DNA of 64,000 bases from an uncultured Cohaesibacter sp. (lineage in GTDB: Bacteria > Pseudomonadota > Alphaproteobacteria > Rhizobiales > Cohaesibacteraceae). Made by a program: the position numbers and the translations under genes. Each line of letters opens with the position of its first letter. Positions within the stretch are counted from its first letter, which is position 1. This document shows positions 1 to 9,411 of the stretch, piece after piece. The notes beneath the pieces were generated by a model. It was not told where the DNA came from, ran no database searches, and was given only the letters and a program-made list of their open reading frames with translations. Location of the stretch: positions 2,992,501 through 3,056,500 of the forward strand of contig NZ_OY781114.1 of NCBI RefSeq assembly GCF_963676485.1, given 5' to 3'.

Positions 1-1
1 G

Positions 2-727
2 GTGGATGGCGATGGCATGGGCCGCGCTTTCCCGGAAATGCAGATGACAACCTGGGCCATCTATGGTCATCGCTCGACACCGAGCGCGATGTGCGATCCA
101 CACGGCAACATCGTTATCTTCGAGCACGCCATCAGTGAGCTTTGGCATGAAAGAATGGCCCGCGCCTGTGTGGTTTCCCAAGGTGGTGCCTCGACGCTGG
201 CTGCAGCTCCCATGGCCGGGGCATTCGTTAAAAAGGTGGCTATTCCCAACAGCTACACCAAAGCGATTGCCCTTGGGCACGCGGTTTTGGAAGCGCAAAA
301 AAATCACGATGACCCAATCGAGAAGATCCTGCAGATGGAAGGCGGCAAGCGTCTCTTCACCGGCAAAATCCATGACCTCAAACGTCATTTGATGGGCGGG
401 TTTGTCCGAGGCGAAGCCATTCTGGCCGGTTTGGACGGCCATCAGGGCGAAGAGGCTTCTATCCTGATCCAGAATGAAAATCTGATCTTCAAGCGCAATG
501 GCGTCATCGAAGCCGTTGTGCCGGATCTCATCATCGTTCTGGATATCGATACTGGCACGGCCATTTCAACGGAAATGCTGCGCTACGGACAGCGCGTAGC
601 CATTCTGGCGCTTCCCTGCCATCCGTTGCTGCGTACCCCAGAGGCACTGGAAGTGATCGGACCCAAAGCCTTCGGCTTTGATGACGTTACGTATCGTCCG
701 CTTTCACATGTTCACGGAGAGGTCTGA
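2..727 (+). CDS. DUF917 family protein, 5'-truncated by window edge
   Basis: This is the C-terminal two thirds of a DUF917 (S-methyl thiohydantoin desulfurase-like) protein; the reading frame is open at the left edge. It begins at the conserved DGDGMGRAFPE motif, which lies near residue 126 of the neighbouring paralogue, so about 125 residues are missing. The stop overlaps the start of the next gene by one base, so the two are translationally coupled. Paired DUF917 subunits often sit beside hydantoinase-type and transport genes. The exact substrate is unknown. Family assignment is firm, function is not. Confidence 0.88.
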   Translation: MDGDGMGRAFPEMQMTTWAIYGHRSTPSAMCDPHGNIVIFEHAISELWHERMARACVVSQGGASTLAAAPMAGAFVKKVAIPNSYTKAIALGHAVLEAQKNHDDPIEKILQMEGGKRLFTGKIHDLKRHLMGGFVRGEAILAGLDGHQGEEASILIQNENLIFKRNGVIEAVVPDLIIVLDIDTGTAISTEMLRYGQRVAILALPCHPLLRTPEALEVIGPKAFGFDDVTYRPLSHVHGEV

Positions 728-1818
728 TGGCACAGCGCATCATTACCGCAGACGACATGGACACCATCGCGCTTGGCGGTGCATTCCTTGGAACCGGTGG
801 CGGGGGCGATCCTTACATCGGCAAGCTGATGGCCAAGGCTGCCATTGAAAAATATGGTCCTGTCACGGTTATCGCCGCCGACAGCGTGGCAGATGACGCC
901 CTGTGTGTGCCCGTCTTCATGATGGGTGCCCCGACGGTCATGCTGGAAAAACTGCCTCAGGGCGAGGAAGCCATCGCGGCCTTGCATAGCCTTGAAGCCT
1001 ATATGGGACGCAAAGTTGACGCCGTCATGTGCGTGGAAGCGGGCGGTCTGAATTCGACCATTCCGTTTGCCGTCGCCGCAGCCACAGGTCTTCCTCTGAT
1101 CGATGGCGACGGCATGGGGCGCGCTTTTCCGGAGTTGCAAATGGTCTGCTTCACCATCGAAGGCGTTCAGGCCACACCGATGGTGCTTGCAGATGACAAG
1201 GCAAATTCGGTGGTGCTCAACGCGATATCAAACCAGTGGACCGAGCGGCTGGCTCGCGCCTCTACCATCGAGATGGGCGGCGCGGCTCTCGGGGCTGGCT
1301 ATCCCATGACCGGCGAGCAAATGAAGCGGGGCACCCTGCATGATACGCTCGGACTGATCCAGCAGATCGGTGAGACCATCGAAAGCGAACGGGCAGCCAA
1401 CCGCAACCCCAGTCCTGTCCTTGTTGAACAGTTTAAGGGCCGCAAGCTCTTCACCGGCCGGGTGATGGATATCGAACGTGCCACCGTTGGCGGCTTTGCT
1501 CGTGGCAAGGCAATCATCAAGGGGCTCGATAAAGACGCCGGAAACACTTTCACGGTCGAGTTCCAGAACGAATTCCTCGTTGCCAAGAATGGAGAAGGGC
1601 AAGTGCTCGCCACTACGCCAGATCTGATCTGCGCTCTGGATTCGGATGGCGGCCTGCCGGTAACAACCGAGCAAATCCGCTATGGCCTCGCCATCGATTT
1701 TCTGGGCTTGCCCTGCAATCCAAAATGGCGAACACCCGCCGGTCTGGATCTCGTTGGCCCGGGCTATTTCGGCTATGACCACGATTACACGCCGGTTGAA
1801 GACATTTCCCTTTCATAA
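727..1818 (+). CDS. DUF917 family protein
   Basis: Full-length DUF917 protein of 363 residues, a typical size for the family. A glycine-rich motif GTGGGGDP sits at residues 22-29, and DGDGMGRAFPE near 126-136 matches the upstream gene, so the two are divergent paralogues likely to form a hetero-oligomer. DUF917 proteins are annotated as hydantoin- or thiohydantoin-processing enzymes. The ABC solute-binding gene follows after 44 bases, which suggests that the imported compound is the substrate; this is inference. No permease or ATPase genes follow, so any would lie left of the window. Confidence 0.9.
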   Translation: MAQRIITADDMDTIALGGAFLGTGGGGDPYIGKLMAKAAIEKYGPVTVIAADSVADDALCVPVFMMGAPTVMLEKLPQGEEAIAALHSLEAYMGRKVDAVMCVEAGGLNSTIPFAVAAATGLPLIDGDGMGRAFPELQMVCFTIEGVQATPMVLADDKANSVVLNAISNQWTERLARASTIEMGGAALGAGYPMTGEQMKRGTLHDTLGLIQQIGETIESERAANRNPSPVLVEQFKGRKLFTGRVMDIERATVGGFARGKAIIKGLDKDAGNTFTVEFQNEFLVAKNGEGQVLATTPDLICALDSDGGLPVTTEQIRYGLAIDFLGLPCNPKWRTPAGLDLVGPGYFGYDHDYTPVEDISLS

Positions 1819-1862
1819 AAACAAAAAGCAAAACAAACCAAGCCACCACAGGAGAATTTCGA

Positions 1863-3437
1863 ATGAATAAGTCAATCCTCGCCGCAGGTCTTGCGGTCTT
1901 GGCTTTGTCCTCGGCCATGACCTCATCGGCCTTTGCTGAAGACAAGGTTTCGATTGTTGCGAACGCGACCCAGATCTTCGGCACGATCGATCCGGCAAAG
2001 ATCAACGACTACACGGAATATATGGCAGCAGTGAACTTCTATGACGGTCTCACCACCGTTACCCCGGAAGGCACCATTGCGCCGCAGCTGGCTGAAAGCT
2101 GGACTGTTTCTGACGACAACAAGACTTATACATTCAAACTGAAATCCGGAGCCACATTCCAGGATGGCACCCCCGTCGAAGCCAAAGACGTTGTCTATTC
2201 CATGAAACGCCTGCTGGCGCTAAACAACGGACCTGCTTATCTTTTCAAGGATCTGGTCTCTCCTGAAAGCGTGACGGCGGTTGACGCTTCAACGGTCGAA
2301 ATCAAGCTCAACAAGGTCTATAGCCCGTTCCTGACCATTACACCTCTTATTCTGGTGGTGAATGAGGATCTGGTTGAAGCCGAAGACAAAGGCGAATGGG
2401 CGGAAGACTATCTTGGTCAAAAGCCAGCAGGTGCGGGGCCATACGCAATGAAAAGCTGGTCTCGCGGGTCCGAACTGATCATGGAGCGCTATAAGGGCTA
2501 TCATGATGGCTGGACCAACGGCACCCCGATTGATGAGGTGCGTTTTGTCATCACCAATGACGAAGCAACCGTCAAGGCCCTTGCCCAGAAAGGTGAGCTG
2601 GGCATGTCAGCTTACGGCCACAGCAACGAAACCTTCGATGCCATTGCCAAAATGGATGGCTACAAAATCGTCAGCACGCCAACTGCGACCGGCTTCAATA
2701 TCAAGCTGAACAGCAAAAAGGCGCCAACCGATGATGTGCATGTGCGCCGTGCCATTGCGTTGGCAACCGACTATGCAACCATTCGCGATGTGATTTTCCC
2801 AAGCGCGGAAATGAAAGGCCCATTGGCTCCGGTCTTCTCGGAAGCATTCCTCGACACACTGGAAGCGCCCAAATACGATCTTGAAGCCGCAAAAGCAGAA
2901 TTGGCAAAGTCCAAATATGCTGGGCAACCCATCAAGATCAGTTTGTCCTATGTGGCAGGTCTGGGATTTGAAGAGGAAATCGCGCTCTTGCTGCAATCAA
3001 CACTGCCAACCATTGGCATTGAGGTTGAACTGCAGCCAGAACCCTGGAACCGGATAACCGAGTTGGCGTCCAAACAGGAAACCACGCCGAACGCAACACA
3101 GGTTATCTATGGCCCAACCTATCCGTCCCCAGACAGCGTTTTCTATGTCCAGTACCATTCGGCAACGAAGGGCACATGGGCATCCATGGAATGGCTTCTG
3201 GATAAGGATCTGGATGCTCTCATTTCCAAGGCGCGTGAAAGCACGGACGTTTCCGAGCAAAACGCAATCTATAAGGAAATTCAGCAGAATCTGGTCGATC
3301 GCCAGAGTGATGTCTATATCGGCATTCAGGAAAAGCGGATGGCTACCAGCGTCTGCCTTCAGGGCTACAAACTGATTCCGATGCAGAGCTGGGACTATGA
3401 TTTCTCGAACTTCTGGTGGGATTGCGACGCCAAGTAA
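1863..3437 (+). CDS. ABC transporter substrate-binding protein, family 5 (peptide/nickel type)
   Basis: Periplasmic solute receptor of the SBP_bac_5 class, 524 residues. It has a clear signal peptide (residues 1-25, cleavage after SSAFA) followed by the family opening, with the LAESWTVSDDNKTYTFKLK segment near residues 75-95 typical of oligopeptide/dipeptide receptors. An AGGAG ribosome site precedes the ATG. It is the last gene of the DUF917 operon and is followed by a stem-loop at 3463-3490. Ligand could be a peptide, opine or hydantoin-like compound; the sequence does not decide. Confidence 0.93.
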   Translation: MNKSILAAGLAVLALSSAMTSSAFAEDKVSIVANATQIFGTIDPAKINDYTEYMAAVNFYDGLTTVTPEGTIAPQLAESWTVSDDNKTYTFKLKSGATFQDGTPVEAKDVVYSMKRLLALNNGPAYLFKDLVSPESVTAVDASTVEIKLNKVYSPFLTITPLILVVNEDLVEAEDKGEWAEDYLGQKPAGAGPYAMKSWSRGSELIMERYKGYHDGWTNGTPIDEVRFVITNDEATVKALAQKGELGMSAYGHSNETFDAIAKMDGYKIVSTPTATGFNIKLNSKKAPTDDVHVRRAIALATDYATIRDVIFPSAEMKGPLAPVFSEAFLDTLEAPKYDLEAAKAELAKSKYAGQPIKISLSYVAGLGFEEEIALLLQSTLPTIGIEVELQPEPWNRITELASKQETTPNATQVIYGPTYPSPDSVFYVQYHSATKGTWASMEWLLDKDLDALISKARESTDVSEQNAIYKEIQQNLVDRQSDVYIGIQEKRMATSVCLQGYKLIPMQSWDYDFSNFWWDCDAK

Positions 3438-3462
3438 GCGCACGAAAACCCGAAACACTAGG

Positions 3463-3490
3463 AAAGGTGGCCGCTTTGGCCATCTTTCGC
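3463..3490 (+). terminator. Rho-independent-like terminator after DUF917/SBP operon
   Basis: Stem AAAGGTGGCC (3463-3472) pairs with GGCCATCTTT (3478-3487) around a five-base loop, with one G-T pair. The T-rich end is short, so termination may be partial. It lies 26 bases after the receptor stop codon. Confidence 0.65.
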
Positions 3491-3554
3491 TTATCGTCGC
3501 CTTCAATCCCGCGCTAACAAGAGATATGACAACAGGATCAGCACGCGCTCGGGT

Positions 3555-5981
3555 TTGGACATATTCGCGATGATTTCACGCAGCCGCCTTATCAATCAGA
3601 TTTTGCAAGCAAAGCAGCGGCTATGCGTGATCTCCGCATTTGCAGGTGCAGGCAAGACGATATTGCTCAGGCAACTGGCAGATCGCCTTCAGCAACCAAT
3701 CAGATTTGGCCCGTTTCAAGATGTCTGGTGCCAGCAAAGCGATGTGCTGCTTTGGGATTTGCCCACCAAGCCGGATTTCCCGGTCGATATAGCGCCCCTT
3801 CTTCAATGGCTTGATGGCAAGGACGAGCGCCGCATCATCATTGCCGCTCGCCCCGGGGTTGAAATTCAGGGCATCAACCGGGCCTTATTATATCATCAAG
3901 CCAAGCGCATCACCTCCGATCAGCTATTCTTTGATGCAGCAGACCTGTCCGCTATGGTCTCCCCCGAACAGGCAGAACAGATCGTCAGCCAGACAGCAGG
4001 CTGGCCCTGCCTTGTCGAATTTGCAAAAGACCAATCGATAGGCATGCCTAGTCTGGTTGCCTTCTTCAAGAACCATTTTCTAGCGGATCTGAGCGATACG
4101 ACGGTTGCATTGCTCAACGCTGCGCTGATGTATGATGCGGCACTCAATTATCCCGATGATGACCCGGAACTGGCAGAAAGCTTTCAGGAAATCGCCCCCT
4201 TGCTTGCCCGTAAGGATGGACGCCTCTGCCTGTCTGTTCGTGCCCGAACCATCTTGACGCCGCTTGCCAAAGCAACGGCAAAACGCAGGATGAAACTGGC
4301 AGGCAACGAGGCGGTCGAGTGGGCCGAAGTCGAACGCAGGCTAGGCAAACCGGACGCTGCGATTGAAACGCTCCAGCAGGCACATTTGTATGACATTGCC
4401 TATGACTGGTTTGTCGAGGCCAGCAGTTTCATGCTGATCCAATATGTGGGGCCGGAGAGATATGCCTCTGTCCTCAACGGGTTCCCGCAAGAGGAGGACC
4501 AACTTCAGGACAAAGAGCTTCTCGTTGCTGCCAAAGCCATGCATGCGCTGAAGGCGGGGAATATAGAACGCGCCCGGTTTATTCTTGACCGTTCGCTTGG
4601 TCCCGCCTCCAACAATCTTTCTCTGGTTTTTTCGCCCAATAATCGCTTCAGTCTCATCTTCCGGGTTTTCCGCCTGACCATGGTGATCTATGAGGAAACG
4701 ATTATTTCCGAGAAAAACATGGGTCATGTATTCGAACTATTGGCCGAATTGCCACTCGACAGTCATCTCTATCGTGGGGCCTTCTACAATTCGATACTGG
4801 AATATTACCTTAGGAACAGACGCCTTCTGGATGCCCAAAGCGCGGCTGCCCAAGCTCTGTATCACTATCAACATGCAGACGTGCCCATTCTGTGCTTCTA
4901 CATTTCTCTCTTCCAGACCGTGCTGGCGTTGACCAGCGGCAATCTGGCGTCAGCGCAAGATTACCTGAAGCAGACGCAGGACTATTTTTCGCAAGTGCCC
5001 TTTGAGAGCCCTTCCGATGCCCGCATCCTCAGTATTCTCAAAGCCTGCGTTGACTATGAAGATGGACATTTCGAGCTGCTTGCGAAATTTCTGTCCGATG
5101 ACTTTGATCACTTTGTCACCGGAGAGATTTGGCCGAGTCTGGCCGATTTTGCGCTGAAATATGGAAGCGAGGCCCTTTGCTCGCATTATTCGGTTTCGGC
5201 TGCCAGAAACTATCTGGACCGCTGGCGTGCCGATCATTCTGCAAGCCGCAGGTTCCACATGATTCTGGAGGTTTATGAAGCCACGATCCTGCAAAATGGA
5301 AACCGCTGGATCGAAGCATCCGAGCGCCTCATGGCGTTGCAATCCCGCGTGAACAAGACCTGGGTGGAAGCGGCCGAGCCGGAACTGGCGCGCCTTTCCG
5401 ATGGTGCCGAAATCGCCATCACCATTGCCTGGATGCGCCAGCTCATTCATGAAGTGCCAACGCGCACGATGCTCTTGGATCAGCTTGCGGCCTTGAGCTC
5501 CAACCAGCATGTGACCTACCGCCAAAAAATTACGATCATGATCTGGCAGGCCAGCGTTGCCAAGCGGCAGCGGAATGCGACGAAGGCTCGGACTGCTCTG
5601 GTGCGTGCTTTTGAAGAGGTGGGACGCCTTGGATGTATTGCCGTGCTGATCGAGGAAAAGGTATTTCTTGATGATCTGATAGCGGATAAACGGCTGGTGG
5701 AGTTTGTCCAGTCCTCACCGGTTGCGAACGCGGTCTTCAGGCGCCTCAAGGAAATCAGTCTGCCTGGCACCCATTCTCTCAATCTCTCCAATCTGACCCG
5801 CCGCGAAAGCAACATATTGCTGATGATCGCCGAGGGACGGTCCAACAAAGCCGTTGCGCGTAACTTGGGGATCAGTGAAGCGACGGTCAAATTTCACCTT
5901 TCCAATCTCTACCGGAAACTGGGCTGCACCCGCCGCAAGGAAGCGATTGCCACTGCCCATTCTCTTGGCTGGATTGGTTAG
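3555..5981 (+). CDS. MalT-like LuxR family transcriptional regulator (large ATP-binding type)
   Basis: An 808-residue regulator with a P-loop AFAGAGKT at residues 28-35, a long helical middle region resembling TPR-like sensor repeats, and a C-terminal LuxR helix-turn-helix of about 60 residues starting at LTRRESNILLMIAEGRS. This order matches the MalT/LAL class of STAND-type regulators, which switch on catabolic operons when bound to ATP and an inducer. The first possible start is TTG at 3555; ATG at 3570 is a close alternative. It probably controls the DUF917/ABC operon upstream (inference). Conventional Walker B and ligand were not identified. Confidence 0.88.
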   Translation: MDIFAMISRSRLINQILQAKQRLCVISAFAGAGKTILLRQLADRLQQPIRFGPFQDVWCQQSDVLLWDLPTKPDFPVDIAPLLQWLDGKDERRIIIAARPGVEIQGINRALLYHQAKRITSDQLFFDAADLSAMVSPEQAEQIVSQTAGWPCLVEFAKDQSIGMPSLVAFFKNHFLADLSDTTVALLNAALMYDAALNYPDDDPELAESFQEIAPLLARKDGRLCLSVRARTILTPLAKATAKRRMKLAGNEAVEWAEVERRLGKPDAAIETLQQAHLYDIAYDWFVEASSFMLIQYVGPERYASVLNGFPQEEDQLQDKELLVAAKAMHALKAGNIERARFILDRSLGPASNNLSLVFSPNNRFSLIFRVFRLTMVIYEETIISEKNMGHVFELLAELPLDSHLYRGAFYNSILEYYLRNRRLLDAQSAAAQALYHYQHADVPILCFYISLFQTVLALTSGNLASAQDYLKQTQDYFSQVPFESPSDARILSILKACVDYEDGHFELLAKFLSDDFDHFVTGEIWPSLADFALKYGSEALCSHYSVSAARNYLDRWRADHSASRRFHMILEVYEATILQNGNRWIEASERLMALQSRVNKTWVEAAEPELARLSDGAEIAITIAWMRQLIHEVPTRTMLLDQLAALSSNQHVTYRQKITIMIWQASVAKRQRNATKARTALVRAFEEVGRLGCIAVLIEEKVFLDDLIADKRLVEFVQSSPVANAVFRRLKEISLPGTHSLNLSNLTRRESNILLMIAEGRSNKAVARNLGISEATVKFHLSNLYRKLGCTRRKEAIATAHSLGWIG

Positions 5982-6118
5982 GAACCAAGCCGAAGCTTCT
6001 CAGACAATCCGGACGTTATTCTTTCATCCACGATTCATGGCTTTCGCCGTTTCTCCTCATTCTCAGACTTTGAATTCGACTCTTTTCCAATAAGAGCCTT
6101 GCACTCAGGCGAAGTTTG

Positions 6119-6162
6119 TGCAAATTTATTTGCATAATAAAATTGCACGCAAATTTATGTGC
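6119..6162 (+). promoter_or_regulatory. Probable operator pair upstream of amino-acid ABC operon
   Basis: TGCAAATTTATTTGCA at 6119-6134 has perfect 7-bp arms around two bases. A second site at 6145-6162 has GCAC/GTGC arms, and both contain the same GCAAATTTAT core, 29 bases apart. The sites lie 40-85 bases before the receptor gene. The RpiR regulator at the end of this operon is the natural candidate binder; that link is inference. Confidence 0.5.
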
Positions 6163-6204
6163 TTAAAAATTCAGCATCACCAAATCAACCATGTGGGAAC
6201 TATC

Positions 6205-6954
6205 ATGAAATCTCTTCTCAATCTGGCCTGCGCCGCAACGATTGCCCTTACGGGCGCTTTCTTTTCCGGATCAGTCAATGCTCAAGACCTCATTGTTGCT
6301 ACCGACACGGCATTCGTGCCTTTCGAATTCAAGGATGGTGATAACTATACCGGCTTCGATATCGACATGTGGGAAGCAATCGCCAAAGATCTCGACCTGA
6401 CTTACGAACTGCGCCCGATGGATTTCTCCGGCATTATTCCTGCCTTGCAGACCGGTCAGGTGGACGTAGCGCTAGCGGGCATTACGATCAAACCGTCTCG
6501 CCAAGAGGTTATTGACTTTTCTGACGGCTACTACGACAGCGGTTTCCTGCTGATGGTATCCTCTGAAAGTGACATCCAGGGCCCTGAAGATCTTAAGGGC
6601 AAGACCCTTGCCGTAAAGACGGGGACTTCTGCATCGGATTATGCCGCAGAGAATTTTGACGGAACCGAGCTACGCAAGTTTCCCAACATCGACAATGCCT
6701 ATCTCGAACTGCGCACAGGCCGGGTCGATGCAGCCATGCACGATACCCCAAACGTGCTCTATTACATCAAGACTGCTGGCAATGGTCAGGTGAAAACCGT
6801 TGGCAAGCAGATGATGGCCCAGCAGTATGGCATTGGCTTCCCTAAAGGCAGTGAGCTTGTTGGTAAGGTCAACAAGGTTTTGGCCGCTATGAAAGAAGAC
6901 GGACGCTATGATGCCATTTATAAAAAATGGTTCGGCACGGTTCCTGCCAAATAA
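6205..6954 (+). CDS. Amino-acid ABC transporter substrate-binding protein (GlnH-like)
   Basis: Periplasmic receptor of the polar amino-acid uptake family (SBP_bac_3), 249 residues from ATG 6205. This start gives a proper signal peptide ending in SVNA and skips an in-frame upstream extension that would run through the operator region. Family marks are FVPFEF near residue 40, [12 protein letters not shown] near 50-61 and the [10 protein letters not shown] segment. It is the first gene of an operon with permease, ATPase, C45 hydrolase and regulator. A hairpin just after the stop probably sets its higher expression. The amino acid or conjugate bound is not readable. Confidence 0.94.
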   Translation: MKSLLNLACAATIALTGAFFSGSVNAQDLIVATDTAFVPFEFKDGDNYTGFDIDMWEAIAKDLDLTYELRPMDFSGIIPALQTGQVDVALAGITIKPSRQEVIDFSDGYYDSGFLLMVSSESDIQGPEDLKGKTLAVKTGTSASDYAAENFDGTELRKFPNIDNAYLELRTGRVDAAMHDTPNVLYYIKTAGNGQVKTVGKQMMAQQYGIGFPKGSELVGKVNKVLAAMKEDGRYDAIYKKWFGTVPAK

Positions 6955-6972
6955 TATGAACTCCATTCATTG

Positions 6973-6997
6973 GCCGGGCGCATCGCGCTCGGCTTTT
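6973..6997 (+). terminator. Intercistronic hairpin with T-run
   Basis: GCCGGGCGC (6973-6981) pairs with GCGCTCGGC (6985-6993), one G-T pair, followed by TTTT. It lies between receptor and permease genes and is likely a partial terminator or mRNA-stabilising stem. Confidence 0.6.
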
Positions 6998-7023
6998 CTG
7001 TATTTTTAAAGGCAGAGTTTTTT

Positions 7024-7680
7024 ATGGAAATCGACTGGTCGGTCGTCATCACCTATTTGCCGCAATTGCTGCAGGGTGCCAAGACGACCATATATATCAC
7101 CATTCTGGGTCTCGTTGGAGGGCTGCTGCTCGGCTCCATCGCTGGTTTGATGCGCGCCTATGGCGGCCGTATTCTCAATGGTATCGCCTTCGTCTATATC
7201 GAATTGATCCGCGGCACGCCGATTGTGGTGCAGGTTATGTTTCTCTATTTTGCGCTGCCGGTGCTCGCAGATATCAGGATTGATCCCATGGGGGCTGCCG
7301 TGCTGTCCATTGTGGTCAATGCTGGCGCTTATATCGCCGAGATCGTCCGCGGCGCTTTCCTCTCGATCAGCAAGGGGCTGTCGGAAGCGGGCCTTGCATT
7401 GGGCCTGCCGCGCTGGAAAGTGCTTTTCTATATTGTCGGTCCGCTCGCCTTTCGCCGTCTCATTCCGCCGCTTGGAAACCAGTTTATCGTTTCACTCAAG
7501 GACACTTCGCTCTTCATCGTGATCGGAGTTGCTGAGTTGACACGCACCGGGCAGGAAATCATGGCATCCAATTTTCGAGCCGTTGAAATCTGGTCTGCTG
7601 TCGCCGTTCTTTATCTGATCATGACCGGCGTCTTGACGCTGCTATTGCGGGGCATCGAAAAGAGGATGAAAATCCTATGA
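7024..7680 (+). CDS. Amino-acid ABC transporter permease (HisMQ/GlnP family)
   Basis: Inner-membrane permease of 218 residues, about five hydrophobic segments. The EAA-type loop that contacts the ATPase is visible ([20 protein letters not shown]). Start ATG 7024 follows an AAGGCAGAG ribosome site; the upstream in-frame extension has no support. The gene ends with a four-base ATGA overlap onto the ATPase gene. Only one permease is present, so the channel is presumably a homodimer. Confidence 0.95.
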   Translation: MEIDWSVVITYLPQLLQGAKTTIYITILGLVGGLLLGSIAGLMRAYGGRILNGIAFVYIELIRGTPIVVQVMFLYFALPVLADIRIDPMGAAVLSIVVNAGAYIAEIVRGAFLSISKGLSEAGLALGLPRWKVLFYIVGPLAFRRLIPPLGNQFIVSLKDTSLFIVIGVAELTRTGQEIMASNFRAVEIWSAVAVLYLIMTGVLTLLLRGIEKRMKIL

Positions 7681-8405
7681 GCATTATTGAATTCCATAAA
7701 ACATCGAAGGCGTTCGGCCCCCTTACCGTTCTGGATGAAGTGGATCTGTCCATTGATGCGGGCGAAGTGGTTGTACTCGTTGGTCCTTCTGGTTCGGGTA
7801 AATCGACCCTTCTGCGTTGCATCAATGCGTTGGAGACCATAACCGGAGGAGACCTGATCGTCGACGGGTTGAGCGTCAAGGGCAATGTACGACAATTGCG
7901 CGAAATCCGGCAAGAAGCAGGCATGGTATTCCAGCAATTCAATTTATTCCCGCAATTGACCGCACTCAAGAATATCGCCTTCGGGCCAAGGCAAGTGCGC
8001 CACCTTTCCCAGACGGAAGCGGAAGCCATTGCCAGGGATTTGCTCAAAAAAGTCGGTCTGGAAGACAAGGCCAACCATCTGCCATCGGAGTTGTCTGGCG
8101 GTCAGCAGCAGCGGGTGGCCATTGCGCGTGCATTGGCTGTCAAACCCAAAGTTATGCTATTTGACGAGCCGACCTCAGCTCTTGATCCCGAACTCAAGCA
8201 TGAAGTGCTGAGTGTCATGCAGAAATTGGCTGAAGAGGGGATGACGATGGTTGTCGTGACGCATGAAATGGCGTTTGCGAAACAGGTCGGTTCCCGCATC
8301 ATTTTCATGGAGCATGGCAAGATTGCCGTTGATGGCAATCCACGAGAAGTGATTGACAACCCACCGAATGATCGGATGAAGGACTTCTTGCACCATGTCG
8401 AATAA
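7677..8405 (+). CDS. Amino-acid ABC transporter ATP-binding protein (GlnQ-like)
   Basis: Complete 242-residue nucleotide-binding subunit. Walker [10 protein letters not shown] is at residues 36-44, the Q-loop in [11 protein letters not shown], the signature [15 protein letters not shown], Walker [15 protein letters not shown] and the H-loop VVTHEM. It is in the standard position after its permease (ATGA overlap) and its last codons overlap the C45 hydrolase start by 11 bases, showing tight co-expression. Confidence 0.97.
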   Translation: MSIIEFHKTSKAFGPLTVLDEVDLSIDAGEVVVLVGPSGSGKSTLLRCINALETITGGDLIVDGLSVKGNVRQLREIRQEAGMVFQQFNLFPQLTALKNIAFGPRQVRHLSQTEAEAIARDLLKKVGLEDKANHLPSELSGGQQQRVAIARALAVKPKVMLFDEPTSALDPELKHEVLSVMQKLAEEGMTMVVVTHEMAFAKQVGSRIIFMEHGKIAVDGNPREVIDNPPNDRMKDFLHHVE

Positions 8406-9411
8406 GCCCCGCGATCTGGGCAGGATAGAAGCCGCAGGAACACCATTTCAGATTGGATACCGTCTTGGAAAACAGGGGCTTGAAAGCGTTCACAGACACC
8501 TGCTTTCAAGCAATATCTGGCAGCAGGTAATTCTCCAAGCAAAGGCTCGGAATGTTCAGCAGATGAGCCTGATGGTGCAAGAACAATTTCCTCGCATCTG
8601 GGAAGAGCTGGATGGCTTGGCCGAGGGGTTGGAATTGCCGTTAGAACATGTGGTTGCGTGGAATAGTCGAGGCGATCTGCTCGCTTCGGTGCCGGATGGG
8701 TGCACCACTGTTGCCTTGCCCGGAGCCAATCCCGTTGTTGCCCACAATGAAGATGGCTTGCCCTTCTTTCGTGGGGCTTGCTTTGTCGCGGATGTCAGAC
8801 CGGATGACGGCCCCGCCTATTCTTCATTCTGCTATCCCGGTTCGATTCCGGGCCACACTTTCGCTATTACCGAGACGGGGATGGTGCAGACCGTCAACAA
8901 TCTTCGCCTGATTGATGCACCGCTTGGTATACCGCGTATGGTGATGGGGCGTGCCATGCTGGGCTGTTCCTGCATAGAGAGCGTCATAGAGATGCTAAAA
9001 ACCGTTCCGACCTGCGGCGGATTTCATGTTCTGCTGGGGCAGCGAGACCCAAAATCAGGAATGCGACTTGTTTCCATCGAATTTGGCGCAGGTGCTTTGG
9101 AAACACATGAAATATCCACTCCCTTTGCCCATGCGAATCATGCTCTCCTTCTCGGAAGAAGCCAGATTATGACCGCGTCGTCCCGTGACAGGCAAAAGCG
9201 TGCTCAGGACCTTGTGTCGGAGAACAGGGCTTTCCCGTTGGCTATTCTGCGCGATACCGGAGGGCATGGCTTGCCCATAAGGAGGGATCAGCCGACGGAT
9301 CCTGACAATGAGAATACGTTGGCAACCGGCGTTTTTGAGTTTTGTGAAGATAAGGTGAAGTGGACGATTTATGACACACTCTCAGACGACAGCTTCTACA
9401 CCAACCGGTAA
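8395..9411 (+). CDS. C45 family peptidase / acyl-CoA:6-aminopenicillanate acyltransferase-like Ntn hydrolase
   Basis: A 338-residue Ntn-hydrolase-like protein. The segment [15 protein letters not shown] places the presumed nucleophile at Cys103, followed by the family motif [11 protein letters not shown]45 enzymes make or cleave amide bonds between acyl groups and amino compounds, usually after self-cleavage before the cysteine. No signal peptide is seen, so it probably acts in the cytoplasm. Being locked inside an amino-acid ABC operon, it probably deacylates an imported N-acyl amino acid or small peptide (inference). Its end overlaps the next gene by 41 bases. Confidence 0.82.
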   Translation: MSNKPRDLGRIEAAGTPFQIGYRLGKQGLESVHRHLLSSNIWQQVILQAKARNVQQMSLMVQEQFPRIWEELDGLAEGLELPLEHVVAWNSRGDLLASVPDGCTTVALPGANPVVAHNEDGLPFFRGACFVADVRPDDGPAYSSFCYPGSIPGHTFAITETGMVQTVNNLRLIDAPLGIPRMVMGRAMLGCSCIESVIEMLKTVPTCGGFHVLLGQRDPKSGMRLVSIEFGAGALETHEISTPFAHANHALLLGRSQIMTASSRDRQKRAQDLVSENRAFPLAILRDTGGHGLPIRRDQPTDPDNENTLATGVFEFCEDKVKWTIYDTLSDDSFYTNR

